Shown here piece by piece: positions 1-7,854 of a stretch of 13,680 nt of DNA. This DNA is from Gammaproteobacteria bacterium (GTDB lineage: Bacteria; Pseudomonadota; Gammaproteobacteria; Enterobacterales; Alteromonadaceae), in the NCBI GenBank assembly GCA_023380515.1, contig JAMCRH010000105.1, forward strand, positions 1 through 13,680. The letters are read 5' to 3'. Each line of letters begins with the position of its first letter. The stretch's first letter is position 1. A program made the translations under genes and the position numbers. Under the pieces are notes generated by a model, which searched no databases, was not told the origin of the DNA, and worked only from the letters and a program-made list of their open reading frames with translations.

Positions 1-918
1 TTTTAATGTGGCTGCAGCGCCGGTTAAATAGCGCACCGCAGCGGTATTCATGGCAATGGCGTCGCGCTGCTCAGCAACGCCTTCACCGCGGAATACGGCC
101 TGTAATAAACGTGCATTGTGTTCGGCGTCACCACCTTTCAGTCTGTCAATACTCGCACGCTGCAAGCCGAAATCTTCTGGCGTTAAGCTATATTCAAGGA
201 GGTCGCTACCATTTACCTCGACAACTTGCGTCGCACCATGCAGCGCAAACTCGTCTAAGCCATTACCATGTACGACCATTGCACGCTCACAGCCGAGCAT
301 TTGCAAGGTTTCAGCTAATGGGCGGCACAGCTCAGGCGTGTAAACGCCTAATAACTGAGCGCTCGGACGGGCTGGATTAATTAACGGCCCGAGGAGATTG
401 AACAAGGTTCGCGTTTTCAACTCTTGGCGGACGGGCATGGCATAGCGTACGCCCGGATGATAGTGCGGTGCAAACAAAAAGCAAAAGCCAACACGATCAA
501 GTAAGTCTTTGTTCTCGTCAGGTGACAAATCAAGTGGAATGCCCATCGACTCCAGCACGTCGGCAGAGCCGGAACGGGATGAAACGCTGCGATTACCGTG
601 TTTGGCGATTTTCATGCCCATACTCGCACAGACTAAAGCAGCTGCCGTGGAAATATTTATGGTATTGCTGCCATCGCCACCGGTACCGCAGGTGTCGGCG
701 ACTGGGTAATCCAGGGCTGGAAAGGCTTTACTGCCAGCTAATAAGGCTTTTGCTGCGCCGGCGATTTCCGCTGGGGTTTCACCGCGTACTTTTAAGGCGA
801 CGAGAATGGCGGCGATTTGGTTTTGGGTCAGTTGGCCACGAATTAAATACTGAAATAATTTTTCTGTTTCAGTAACGGACAAACATTCTCGGTTCAGTAA
901 TTTATGCAACTCACGCAT
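1..918 (-). CDS. trpD: Anthranilate phosphoribosyltransferase TrpD, C-terminus cut by window edge
   Basis: Second step of tryptophan synthesis: transfers phosphoribose from PRPP to anthranilate in the cytoplasm. Reading the minus strand from the ATG at 918-916 gives 306 residues with no stop up to the window edge; the family is about 340 residues, so roughly 35 C-terminal residues are missing. The PRPP-binding glycine-rich motif CGTGGDGSNTINIST lies at residues 77-91, followed by KHGNRSVSSRSGSADVLE from about residue 106, both hallmarks of the family. A later HNARLL-type segment and AMNTAA are also typical. The start overlaps the end of trpG by 8 bases, implying translational coupling. Unlike E. 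coli, where trpG and trpD are fused, this is a separate gene. Its transcription should be governed by the attenuator upstream of trpE. trpC/F, trpB and trpA are probably just outside the window, which is inference. Confidence 0.96.
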   Translation of the reverse strand, partial: MRELHKLLNRECLSVTETEKLFQYLIRGQLTQNQIAAILVALKVRGETPAEIAGAAKALLAGSKAFPALDYPVADTCGTGGDGSNTINISTAAALVCASMGMKIAKHGNRSVSSRSGSADVLESMGIPLDLSPDENKDLLDRVGFCFLFAPHYHPGVRYAMPVRQELKTRTLFNLLGPLINPARPSAQLLGVYTPELCRPLAETLQMLGCERAMVVHGNGLDEFALHGATQVVEVNGSDLLEYSLTPEDFGLQRASIDRLKGGDAEHNARLLQAVFRGEGVAEQRDAIAMNTAAVRYLTGAAATLK

Positions 919-1561
919 GTGCAGCTCCTTTCGTGGCTGAGGGGTTAGCTGATGCTAGTTCGGATGAAACGGGTTGGGCTAAAAATTCAATACTTTGTTT
1001 CAGCAACTGGGTGCCGGCAGTCGTCATAATCGACTCTGGATGAAATTGAAAGCCGAGCACGCGATCGGTGTTTGCAGCAATAGCCATGGGAATCTGTTGC
1101 ACACTGGCAATGACCTCCAACGATGACGGCACACGGATCGCTTGCAATGAGTGGTAACGAGCAACCGGGAGAGGTTGCGGTAAATTGGTGAAAATCGGAT
1201 GCGGCTGACAATCCATCAGGCTGGTTTTCCCATGCATGGTTTCATGGCAACGGTCGACCACACCGCCGTACAACTCAACTAAAGCTTGGAAGCCTAAGCA
1301 AATGCCAAGCATAGGATATTTACCTTGGGCATAACGAATGACTTCGGGCATACAACCCGCTTGGCTCGGGTGACCTGGGCCGGGTGACAAGCATAAAATC
1401 ACCGGACCTTGCGCGGCACAGGTTTCGAGACGTTGAATAACCGTCGCTGCACTAACGGTATTGCGGTAAATATCGAGGCTGTATCCAAGTTGTTTAAACT
1501 CGTCGACGAGGTTGTAGGTAAAACTGTCGACGTTGTCGATAAAAATAATGTGACCAGTCAT
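911..1561 (-). CDS. trpG: Anthranilate synthase glutamine amidotransferase subunit TrpG
   Basis: Glutaminase subunit (component II) of anthranilate synthase; it releases ammonia from glutamine for use by TrpE on chorismate. The 216-residue product is a class I glutamine amidotransferase. The oxyanion motif SPGPG is at residues 59-63, the nucleophile Cys88 sits in GICLGFQ, and the His174/Glu176 pair sits in FQFHPES, so the catalytic triad is complete. The N-terminal IDNVDSFTYNLV is the usual TrpG/PabA signature; placement directly after trpE favours TrpG over PabA. The ATG overlaps the trpE stop in an ATGA arrangement, and the 3' end overlaps trpD by 8 bases. The last 20 or so residues are rich in Ala, Ser and Thr and look like a non-conserved tail. 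Confidence 0.96.
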   Translation of the reverse strand: MTGHIIFIDNVDSFTYNLVDEFKQLGYSLDIYRNTVSAATVIQRLETCAAQGPVILCLSPGPGHPSQAGCMPEVIRYAQGKYPMLGICLGFQALVELYGGVVDRCHETMHGKTSLMDCQPHPIFTNLPQPLPVARYHSLQAIRVPSSLEVIASVQQIPMAIAANTDRVLGFQFHPESIMTTAGTQLLKQSIEFLAQPVSSELASANPSATKGAAHA

Positions 1562-3177
1562 GACATTGCCTCCTGCAGCTGATTCGCACGGACAATGGCT
1601 GCGATAACCGCGCTGGCTTTCTGTTCGGTTTCGTTCACTTCAGCCTCGGTGTTGGAGTCGAAGACCACACCAGCTCCGGCTTGTACAATGGCTTTTTGAT
1701 TCTTAACGAATGCGGAACGAATCACAATACATGTGTCCATATCACCTTGGCCGGTTAAATAGCCAACCGCACCGCCATAACTTCCGCGCCGACTTTGTTC
1801 GGCTTGACGAATGAGGGTTGCGGCACTGACTTTTGGCGCACCAACTAGGGTGCCCATGTTCATGCAGGCGCGATACGCGTCGAGGGCATCTAAGTCTTCG
1901 CGCAAGGTTGCAACGACACGCGAAACCAAATGCATGACGTGAGAGTAGCGGTCGACTTTGAGTAAGTCAGCGACATAACGACTGCCGACCGTGGCAATGC
2001 GAGCTAAGTCATTGCGGGCAAGGTCAACCAGCATCATGTGCTCAGACATTTCTTTTGTGTCTTGGCGCAAGGCCAATTCAATTCGTGAGTCTTGGTCGGC
2101 CAGTATCGTTCCGTCTGCTGCGCGAGCCCGCGGGCGGGTTCCGGCAATCGGATAAAGCTCGACTTGGCGAGTGGCAGCGGAAAACTTCAGTGCTGACTCC
2201 GGCGAAGCGCCAAATAGTTCAAAGTCGAGGGTTTTCACATAAAACATGTATGGGCTTGGGTTGCTTTCCTTCAAGGCTGCATAACTGGCGAGTGCACCTT
2301 GGCACGGCAGATGAAATTCGCGCGCAGGAACCACCTGAAAAATATCACCCGCACGGATATGCTCTTTCATATCCTCGACAATTTCGGCATAGCGCGGTCG
2401 GTCTGGCTGGCTGAAATAATTCTTAAAATCAACGGGCTGGGTGGGTAGTTTGGTTGGCTGTGGTGCGCGTTGTGGTTGTTGTAAACGAGCCATCAGCTCA
2501 CCAATCCGTTGACAAACCTGCTGGTGGCGCAGCGAAAATTGGTCGCCACCAGGAACAACACCGATAATGTCAGTCGACTGCGCTTGGTGATCAATGACCA
2601 CTAAGGTTTCAGCGAGATAAAACTGATAATCCGGGCAGTCATTATTGCCTTCTGCAACATCAGGGAGTTGCTCGAAGGTGGCGAGAAGGTCATAGGCAAA
2701 GACCCCCGCAAGAAAAATCGCAAACGGTTGGTCGGTTAGGTTGTTGAGCTGCTGCTGCAGGACTCGCAACGGCGTTAAGTTACCGGGTTGCTTGAGGCGT
2801 TCGTCTTCAGTGGCCTGGGTTTCCGCCGCTGGAAAGGTGAGGCGCAAGTGACCGTCAGCGGCTGTGTTGGTCTTAATTCCCGGAACCTGCTCGGAGAGTG
2901 TCTCGTTCAACCATGGGATTAAAATTTCGCCATTGGCTGAACACGCACTGATGTCGACTTGATGACCGCGACAGACAATTCGTAATGCGGGGTCGACCAA
3001 TAACAAACTTTTTAAGTTGGTGCGTGAGTTAATCTCCGCAGACTCGAGCAAAATATGCTCGCGACTACTGTCGGCAAGACAACGGAGTACTTCGACGGGG
3101 TCAGCTTGGTAACGGGTATTCAGTGAAACTGAAAAAATATCACCGAGCTTGGGTATTTCTTGTTGTTGACCTGACAT
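1558..3177 (-). CDS. trpE: Anthranilate synthase component I TrpE
   Basis: Converts chorismate to anthranilate together with TrpG, the committed and feedback-inhibited step of tryptophan synthesis. The N-terminal segment contains LLES followed by NLKSLLLVDPALRI, which resembles the tryptophan-binding regulatory site of enterobacterial TrpE, so feedback inhibition is probable. The C-terminal chorismate-binding domain shows PIAGTRPRARAADG, LVDLARNDLARI, GSYGGAVGY and CIVIRSAF in the usual order. An in-frame ATG lies three codons upstream at 3186-3184, but it directly abuts the AGG of the ribosome-binding site. The ATG at 3177-3175 has AGGA 8 bases upstream and is preferred, giving 539 residues against about 520 in E. 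coli. It is the first structural gene of the operon, behind the trpL attenuator, and overlaps trpG by 4 bases. Confidence 0.96.
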   Translation of the reverse strand: MSGQQQEIPKLGDIFSVSLNTRYQADPVEVLRCLADSSREHILLESAEINSRTNLKSLLLVDPALRIVCRGHQVDISACSANGEILIPWLNETLSEQVPGIKTNTAADGHLRLTFPAAETQATEDERLKQPGNLTPLRVLQQQLNNLTDQPFAIFLAGVFAYDLLATFEQLPDVAEGNNDCPDYQFYLAETLVVIDHQAQSTDIIGVVPGGDQFSLRHQQVCQRIGELMARLQQPQRAPQPTKLPTQPVDFKNYFSQPDRPRYAEIVEDMKEHIRAGDIFQVVPAREFHLPCQGALASYAALKESNPSPYMFYVKTLDFELFGASPESALKFSAATRQVELYPIAGTRPRARAADGTILADQDSRIELALRQDTKEMSEHMMLVDLARNDLARIATVGSRYVADLLKVDRYSHVMHLVSRVVATLREDLDALDAYRACMNMGTLVGAPKVSAATLIRQAEQSRRGSYGGAVGYLTGQGDMDTCIVIRSAFVKNQKAIVQAGAGVVFDSNTEAEVNETEQKASAVIAAIVRANQLQEAMS

Positions 3178-3235
3178 TCGGTTCATCCTGCAAAACTAAA
3201 CGATTTTGGGTTTGGTACTGCTGATTGCGGGATGT

Positions 3236-3270
3236 AAAAAAACAAGCCCGCTGGTTCGCAGCGGGCTTGT
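3236..3270 (-). terminator. trp operon attenuator (intrinsic terminator, 3:4 hairpin)
   Basis: On the minus strand a perfect 12-bp stem (3270-3259 with 3253-3242, ACAAGCCCGCTG paired with its complement) closes a 5-base loop and is followed by a run of T. It lies between the trpL leader gene and trpE. There is no T-run on the plus-strand side, so it acts in the trp direction only. Segment 3 of this stem can alternatively pair with leader sequence at 3324-3302, the expected antiterminator. Confidence 0.93.
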
Positions 3271-3313
3271 CGGTTTCTAAGCTGTCATATGAAAAGACAC
3301 AGACAACAACGAC

Positions 3314-3334
3314 CACTTACCCGCATGGGAAGTG
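3314..3334 (-). promoter_or_regulatory. trp leader 1:2 pause hairpin
   Basis: In the leader RNA, CACTT (3334-3330) pairs with AAGTG (3318-3314) and CCC (3329-3327) with GGG (3322-3320), leaving a one-base bulge and a 4-base loop. The stem begins immediately after the third Trp codon and includes the trpL stop codon. The GGG arm also belongs to GCGGG at 3324-3320, which can pair with CCCGC at 3265-3261 in the terminator stem. UUGUC at 3306-3302 can pair with GACAA at 3271-3267. The pause hairpin and the antiterminator are therefore mutually exclusive, as in classical trp attenuation. Pairings were found by eye and not folded computationally. Confidence 0.75.
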
Positions 3335-3385
3335 CCACCACCAACGGTGCATGGTATTGCTTTGAGCAAAGCGTAAAGTCGTCAT
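3317..3385 (-). CDS. trpL: trp operon leader peptide TrpL
   Basis: A 22-codon gene encodes a peptide starting MTTLRFAQSN and ending RWWWHFPCG, with three consecutive Trp codons (TGG) at codons 15-17 (3343-3335). A ribosome-binding site AGGA lies 7 bases upstream of the ATG. The stop codon falls in the descending arm of the pause hairpin, and a strong terminator follows about 45 bases downstream, before trpE. When charged tRNA-Trp is scarce, the ribosome should stall on the Trp run, free segment 2 and allow the antiterminator to form. The peptide itself is not expected to have another function. Confidence 0.93.
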   Translation of the reverse strand: MTTLRFAQSNTMHRWWWHFPCG

Positions 3386-3514
3386 GTTTCGGTCCTTTCT
3401 TTCTCACTTGGAAACATTTTTTTGAGTTGTTACAAACCTTGTTTAATTCAAGACATGAATGCTGTAACACGTCGACTGCTAGAGCGCTGGTACGACTGAG
3501 TGAACAGACAAAAG

Positions 3515-3545
3515 GTTATACAACTTAAATAATCTTGTATGTCAA
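3515..3545 (-). promoter_or_regulatory. Candidate trp operon promoter
   Basis: On the minus strand a perfect -35 TTGACA (3545-3540) is followed after 19 bases by TATAAC (3520-3515), which matches the -10 consensus at 5 of 6 bases. The 19-base spacer is longer than the ideal 17. Initiation here would give a 5' leader of about 120 bases before trpL. I see no match to the E. coli TrpR operator in the region. Another TTGACA on the same strand lies at 3588-3583 with a poorer -10. Confidence 0.35.
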
Positions 3546-3582
3546 AAATAAACAGTTGCACCTTAAAACGACTTCTCGATAG

Positions 3583-3602
3583 TGTCAATATTAATTTTGA
3601 CA
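3583..3602. repeat. Inverted repeat TGTCAA-N8-TTGACA between trp and rnm
   Basis: Perfect 6-base half-sites (3583-3588 and 3597-3602) flank an AT-only 8-base centre. Each arm is also a consensus -35 hexamer pointing outward: TTGACA on plus toward rnm and TTGACA on minus toward trpL. It could be a divergent promoter core, a repressor operator, or coincidence in AT-rich DNA. For rnm, the plus-strand TTGACA is followed by TGGTAAACT, an extended -10-like element but at non-ideal spacing (20 bases to TAAACT). Confidence 0.4.
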
Positions 3603-3661
3603 TTTTTCTTCGGCTTTAGTGGTAAACTTCAGCTTATAAGCAATTTATTTTGAGTGTATGT

Positions 3662-4522
3662 ATGAGTGGGAACGCAACAGCGACAAAAATAGATCTACAT
3701 TGTCACACAACCATGTCTGATGGTGAGTTAACGCCAGCGGAATTGGTGTTGCGGGCGAGCGTGATGCAAGTGGATGTCTTGGCGATTACCGACCATGACT
3801 CGGTGGCCGGCTGGCCAGCGGCTTGTGCTGCGCAAGCGAGAGTTGCGCAGCGTATGAAATTAATTCCTGGCGTCGAAATAAGTACCCGCTGGCATGGCTT
3901 TGAAATTCACATATTAGGCTGGAATTTTGATCCAGATCACCCTGAGCTGACCGCTTTATTGGCACGCCAACAAGCCTGTCGCAAGGAACGTGCTGAGGCA
4001 ATTCGTGAGAAGTTAATTAAGCAAGGTATTGCCAGCAATGACTTGCCTGTAGTTGCTGGCGACTCGGCCGCTGTTTTGACCCGTTTGCACTTTGCCGAAG
4101 CCTTAGAGCGTCATGGTTATGTGAGTGACGTGCAGCAAGCGTTTGACCGCTACCTCGGTAAAGGCCAATGTGCTTATGTTGCACCAAATTGGTGCAGTAT
4201 CGACGAGGCGGTGACCGCTATTCGAGCTGCGGGTGGTTCGTCTTCGATTGCTCATCCGTTGGCTTATGATCTCAGCAACAAATGGCTGCGCAAACTCGTT
4301 ATTGAATTTAAAGAAAATGGCGGTGACGCCCTTGAAGTCAGTATGTCGCAACAAGGGCCAGCACAACGGCAATGGTTAACTGAATTAGCGACGGACTATG
4401 AGCTACTCGGAAGCGTTGGCTCAGACTTTCACAAGCCCAGTCGATTTCGAGAGCTGGGGCGTAATTTAAATTTGCCAGAAAGTGTTCAGCCGGTCTGGTA
4501 TGACTGGGCAAATATGCAATAA
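3662..4522 (+). CDS. rnm: PHP-domain 5'-3' exoribonuclease Rnm (RNase AM, YciV/TrpH)
   Basis: A 286-residue PHP-family metal-dependent phosphoesterase. In E. coli the orthologue YciV (RNase AM) trims the 5' ends of 5S, 16S and 23S rRNA. All PHP metal-ligand motifs are visible: HCH at 13-15 with Asp20, TDHD at 43-46, Glu72 in PGVEIST, His83 in EIHILGW, His198 in IAHP, and Asp255/His257 in GSDFHKPS. Length and motif spacing match the family. A TTG 12 bases upstream could extend the frame, but the ATG at 3662 with GAG seven bases before it is more likely. It is divergent from trpL and overlaps the yciO reading frame region, the same arrangement as in E. coli; the older name trpH reflects only this position. 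Confidence 0.93.
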   Translation: MSGNATATKIDLHCHTTMSDGELTPAELVLRASVMQVDVLAITDHDSVAGWPAACAAQARVAQRMKLIPGVEISTRWHGFEIHILGWNFDPDHPELTALLARQQACRKERAEAIREKLIKQGIASNDLPVVAGDSAAVLTRLHFAEALERHGYVSDVQQAFDRYLGKGQCAYVAPNWCSIDEAVTAIRAAGGSSSIAHPLAYDLSNKWLRKLVIEFKENGGDALEVSMSQQGPAQRQWLTELATDYELLGSVGSDFHKPSRFRELGRNLNLPESVQPVWYDWANMQ

Positions 4523-4569
4523 TGACCAAGCATTTAAGTGAGTTAGAAAGTCAAAAGGGGACGTCCTTC

Positions 4570-5190
4570 ATGAGTCAGTTTTTTCAGGTTCATCCAGATA
4601 ATCCGCAAGTGCGGTTGTTGCAGCAGGCTGCTGACATAGTGCGCGCCGGTGGGGTGATCGTGTATCCGACCGACTCAGGCTACGCATTGGGCTGTCAGAT
4701 ACAGAATAAAGATGCGGTTGAGCGTATTTTGCGCATTCGTCAGCTCGGTAGCGAACATAATTTTACGTTGGTTTGTCGGGACCTTTCCGAGTTGTCAATT
4801 TATGCCAAAGTTGGCAACCAGGCATTCCGTTTATTGAAGAATAATACGCCGGGTCCGTACACCTTTGTGTTGCGCGGTACGAAAGAAGTGCCGAAGCGTT
4901 TATTAAATCCGAAACGTAAAACGATTGGTTTGCGGGTACCCGATAATCGAATTGCTCAAGGTTTGTTGGCTGAGCTTAATGAGCCACTGATGTCGACGAC
5001 CATGATTTTTCCGGGCGAAGAGTTTGCTGAGCCCGATCCATACGAAATTCGCTTACGCTTAGAAAAGTTGGTCGACCTCATTATCGACGGTGGCCACTTG
5101 ATGGAGAAGCCAACCACGGTTGTGGATATGGTCGACGACGAGATTGAAGTGATTCGGGTTGGTGAAGGCGATCCATCGCCGTTTAATTAA
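4570..5190 (+). CDS. yciO: YciO, Sua5/YciO/YrdC family protein
   Basis: A 206-residue member of the Sua5/YrdC/YciO fold, the family that includes the TsaC enzymes making threonylcarbamoyl-AMP for the t6A modification of tRNA. YciO paralogues lack a firmly settled cellular role; E. coli TsaC, not YciO, supplies t6A in normal conditions. The start MSQFFQVHPDNPQ, followed by VIVYPTDSGYALGC and NNTPGPYTF, is nearly collinear with E. coli YciO. The frame is open from an ATG at 4522 that overlaps the rnm stop, but the ATG at 4570 has AAGGGG 9 bases upstream and gives the family's usual length, so I chose it. It sits between rnm and scpA in a compact cluster. Confidence 0.92.
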   Translation: MSQFFQVHPDNPQVRLLQQAADIVRAGGVIVYPTDSGYALGCQIQNKDAVERILRIRQLGSEHNFTLVCRDLSELSIYAKVGNQAFRLLKNNTPGPYTFVLRGTKEVPKRLLNPKRKTIGLRVPDNRIAQGLLAELNEPLMSTTMIFPGEEFAEPDPYEIRLRLEKLVDLIIDGGHLMEKPTTVVDMVDDEIEVIRVGEGDPSPFN

Positions 5191-5235
5191 GGCATGGGTT
5201 GATGAGTGCTCGAGCAAGAGCAAGATTGATTTTCA

Positions 5236-6120
5236 GTGGATAGTCATTTGGCAGAAATAGAAACCATAACGGATGAACAAGCATTGATTGACACCCAGCA
5301 TTCATTACCGCTGGGTTTTGTCCGTGGTGAGCCAATTTTTGATCAGCCCGAAGACTTGTATATTCCGCCGGAAGCATTGGAGCTCATGCTGGATTTATTT
5401 TCCGGGCCGATGGACTTACTGCTGTATCTGATTCGTCGGCAGAAAATGGATATTCTTGATCTGCCGATTTTGAAAATTACCGAGCAGTACATGGTCTACG
5501 TGGACATGATGCGCGAGCTCAAGTTGGAGTTGGCGGCGGACTATTTATTAATGGCAGCTATGCTCGCTGAAATTAAAAGCCGCATGTTGTTGCCACAGAA
5601 GCACGATGATGACGACGACGAGGGTGACCCGCGCGCCGAATTGGTGCGGCGTTTACAGGAGTACGAAATTGTTCGTGCTGGTGCCCAACAACTGGATGAA
5701 CAGCCGCAGCAAGAACGTGATTATTTTGTTGCTCAGGCGTACACCGACGCACGTGACTTTGCGGGGCAAACGCCCGCGGAGGTTTCTTTAGAGGAAATAG
5801 GCTTGGCGTTGGCAAAAGTGATGCAGCTTGTGGAAGTGCAAGCGCATCATCAAATTAAACGCGAGCACTTGTCGACCCGCGAACGAATGTCGATTATTCT
5901 CAGTCGGCTCGACGACCAAGGAAGTTTAGAGTTTCAACAGCTGTTTTCACCAGAGGAAGGGCGCTCCGGTGTTGTAGTGAGCTTTTTAGCCTTATTGGAA
6001 TTGAATAAAGAAGGCTTGATTGTATTGACGCAAGCGGAAAACTTTTCGCAACTATACGTGCGGAAAGCGACACGGGTCGATGCAAGCCCATGGCAACAGG
6101 ACGAATCGCGTGATTTCTGA
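5236..6120 (+). CDS. scpA: Segregation and condensation protein A, ScpA kleisin
   Basis: Kleisin subunit that bridges the heads of the SMC dimer and, with ScpB, forms the bacterial condensin that compacts and separates chromosomes. The product is 294 residues from a GTG start; an in-frame stop at 5227 rules out a longer version. After an unconserved N-terminus of about 45 residues comes the SMC-neck-binding helical domain (LFSGPMDLLLYLIRRQKMDI, LPILKITEQY, ADYLLMAAMLAEIKSRMLLP, residues about 54-120). An acidic linker of consecutive Asp follows at 124-128. The C-terminal winged-helix region ends near residue 280. The ribosome-binding site is weak, so the exact start is uncertain; TTG at 5248 is an alternative. 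It overlaps scpB by 11 bases. SMC itself is not in the window. Confidence 0.93.
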   Translation: MDSHLAEIETITDEQALIDTQHSLPLGFVRGEPIFDQPEDLYIPPEALELMLDLFSGPMDLLLYLIRRQKMDILDLPILKITEQYMVYVDMMRELKLELAADYLLMAAMLAEIKSRMLLPQKHDDDDDEGDPRAELVRRLQEYEIVRAGAQQLDEQPQQERDYFVAQAYTDARDFAGQTPAEVSLEEIGLALAKVMQLVEVQAHHQIKREHLSTRERMSIILSRLDDQGSLEFQQLFSPEEGRSGVVVSFLALLELNKEGLIVLTQAENFSQLYVRKATRVDASPWQQDESRDF

Positions 6121-6736
6121 ACAGCAGCTCAAACAACTTATTGAAGCCGCGGTTTTTACTGCGGAACAACCTGTGACTGTCGACCAATTGTTGTCGGGGG
6201 TATTGGCGAATTTTTCGTTAAACCGACCGCGAGTGCGCCAAGCGCTTGAAGCACTACAAAATGATTATCGCGACCGCGGTATTGAGTTAGTCGAGGTCGC
6301 ATCTGGCTATCGTTTTCAAACTCGGGCTGAATTAGCACCGGCACTGGTGCATATGTGGCCAGAGCGGGCGCCTCGTTATTCAGCTGCCTTACTTGAGACC
6401 TTGGCGCTGATTGCGTGGCGACAACCGGTCACGCGCGGTGAAATTGAAGCAGTACGTGGGGTTTCAGTTAGCACCCAGATTATGAAAACCTTGCAAGAAC
6501 GGGGCTGGGTGAAAATCGTCGGACACAAAGAAGTGCCCGGTCGGCCAGCGCTGTATGCAACAACGAAAGCATTTTTAGATTATTTCTCGTTAACGTCTAT
6601 CAGTGATCTGCCTGCTTTAGCACAAGAGCGTCCAGAATTGATTGATATTGATGAGGCAGCTGGGCCACAAAGTGGCCAAGCCGAGTTACTTACAGACACG
6701 CGGGAGCGTGACGCAGAAGAGGAAACCAAAGCGTGA
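6110..6736 (+). CDS. scpB: Segregation and condensation protein B, ScpB
   Basis: Partner of ScpA and SMC in the condensin complex. The product is about 208 residues with two winged-helix domains. The signature [19 protein letters not shown] lies near residue 100, followed by [15 protein letters not shown]. The C-terminal 40 residues are acidic and probably disordered. An ATG at 6080 would add ten residues. I prefer the GTG at 6110 because CAGGA ends 8 bases before it and the protein then begins [16 protein letters not shown], close to the usual ScpB start. The 11-base overlap with scpA and a GTGA overlap with rluB point to coupled translation. Confidence 0.92.
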   Translation: MISEQQLKQLIEAAVFTAEQPVTVDQLLSGVLANFSLNRPRVRQALEALQNDYRDRGIELVEVASGYRFQTRAELAPALVHMWPERAPRYSAALLETLALIAWRQPVTRGEIEAVRGVSVSTQIMKTLQERGWVKIVGHKEVPGRPALYATTKAFLDYFSLTSISDLPALAQERPELIDIDEAAGPQSGQAELLTDTRERDAEEETKA

Positions 6737-7854
6737 AAGAGACCGAAAAGTTACAAAAAGTGTTAGCACGGTCAGGGCATGGCTCACGACGTGAAATTGA
6801 AGCCTTAATTAGTGAAGGGCGGATTCGCGTAAACGACCATATTGCCACATTAGGTGAGCGAGTCGAACCTGATGCCGTGATTCGCATTGACGGTCATAAA
6901 GTGAAAACGCGCGACGCTGAAGAGCAGCATTGTCGGGTTTTGTTGTACCACAAGCCGGAAGGCGAGTTGGTGACCCGCAAGGACCCAGAAGGGCGTGCGA
7001 CGGTATACGAGCGTTTACCACCACTTAGTGGTGCGCGCTGGATTGCAATTGGTCGACTCGATATCAATACCTCGGGACTTTTGCTTATGACAACCGATGG
7101 TGAACTTGCCAATCGGATGATGCACCCCAGTTACGAAGTTGAGCGTGAATACGCTGTACGGGTGTTTGGCGAAGTAACCGAGAGCCAGATTCAAAAACTG
7201 CTGAAGGGTGTTGAGCTAGAAGACGGCATGGCACGCTTCAAGAAGATTCGTCGCCGTGGTGGCGAAGGTTTGAACCAGTGGTTCCACGTTATTTTGACTG
7301 AAGGACGCAACCGTGAAGTTCGGCGCCTGTGGGCGTCGCAAGGCTTAACGGTTAGTCGCTTGATTCGAGTGCGCATGGGTGAACTGACACTGCCGAAAGG
7401 GCTAGTGCAAGGCGGCTGGATGGAGCTGCCAATGACCGATGTGAACTATTTGCGCAAGCTGGTGGAACTGGATCCGATTGAGTCGGCACCAGTGATTACC
7501 ATTGAAGATCAAGAGCGGGCGTTGAAGCGCGCACGTAAAGCTCAGCGCAAACGGCACAATCAGCGCCCTGAGCGCAGCGATAAAAAACATGAGCGCGGTG
7601 ATCGAAAGCCTGAGCGCGGCGATAAAAAGCCTGAGCGGGCGGCAAATAAAAAACATGAGCGGTCAGAAGGTGCTGGCAAAACCGGGGCAAAAAAACCGCA
7701 AAACGCGCGCGGTGGTAAAAAGCCGAACACAGCGAAAAAGCCAACGCGAGCGGGTAGTGGGCGTGCAGCGCCAAGCAGTGGCGAAGCTGCTAGCAAGCGC
7801 GAAGCTCCGCGAAAAAAAGATACCAAACGTAGTCATGGGAAGGGTCAGCAGTAA
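6733..7854 (+). CDS. rluB: 23S rRNA pseudouridine(2605) synthase RluB with long basic tail
   Basis: Isomerises a uridine in helix 90 of 23S rRNA (U2605 in E. coli) to pseudouridine. Residues 4-45 form an S4-like RNA-binding domain ([20 protein letters not shown]). The catalytic motif [20 protein letters not shown] starts at residue 107, placing the catalytic aspartate at 110, the same number as in E. coli RluB. RluB rather than RluE or RluF is favoured by overall similarity and by linkage to scpB and yciO. At 373 residues it is about 80 longer than the E. coli protein. The excess is a Lys/Arg-rich tail after residue 255 with PERGDKK-type repeats (see the repeat feature). The start is GTG, with AGAGGA 9 bases upstream, and overlaps scpB by 4 bases; the stop overlaps the next gene's ATG. 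Confidence 0.94.
   Translation: MKETEKLQKVLARSGHGSRREIEALISEGRIRVNDHIATLGERVEPDAVIRIDGHKVKTRDAEEQHCRVLLYHKPEGELVTRKDPEGRATVYERLPPLSGARWIAIGRLDINTSGLLLMTTDGELANRMMHPSYEVEREYAVRVFGEVTESQIQKLLKGVELEDGMARFKKIRRRGGEGLNQWFHVILTEGRNREVRRLWASQGLTVSRLIRVRMGELTLPKGLVQGGWMELPMTDVNYLRKLVELDPIESAPVITIEDQERALKRARKAQRKRHNQRPERSDKKHERGDRKPERGDKKPERAANKKHERSEGAGKTGAKKPQNARGGKKPNTAKKPTRAGSGRAAPSSGEAASKREAPRKKDTKRSHGKGQQ
7567..7662 (+). repeat. 21-base coding repeat in the rluB tail
   Basis: About four and a half imperfect copies of a 21-base unit, beginning at 7567, 7588, 7609 and 7630 (the last is 24 bases) with a partial copy at 7654. They encode seven-residue units of the form (P/H)ER(S/G)D(K/R)K from residue 279. 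All copies keep the reading frame. The unit length makes copy-number variation between strains possible without a frameshift. Confidence 0.85.

Noticed and set aside
6..875. Plus-strand open frames in the left 900 bases
   Set aside because: The minus-strand reading gives an uninterrupted TrpD with all motifs; the plus-strand frames are shadows.
3285..3470. 61-codon minus-strand frame across the trp leader
   Set aside because: It overlaps the true trpL in another frame, has no Trp codons and no good ribosome-binding site; trpL at 3385-3317 explains the region.
3386..3661. TrpR operator in the trp promoter region
   Set aside because: No sequence resembling the ACTAGTTAACTAGT palindrome was found on either strand.
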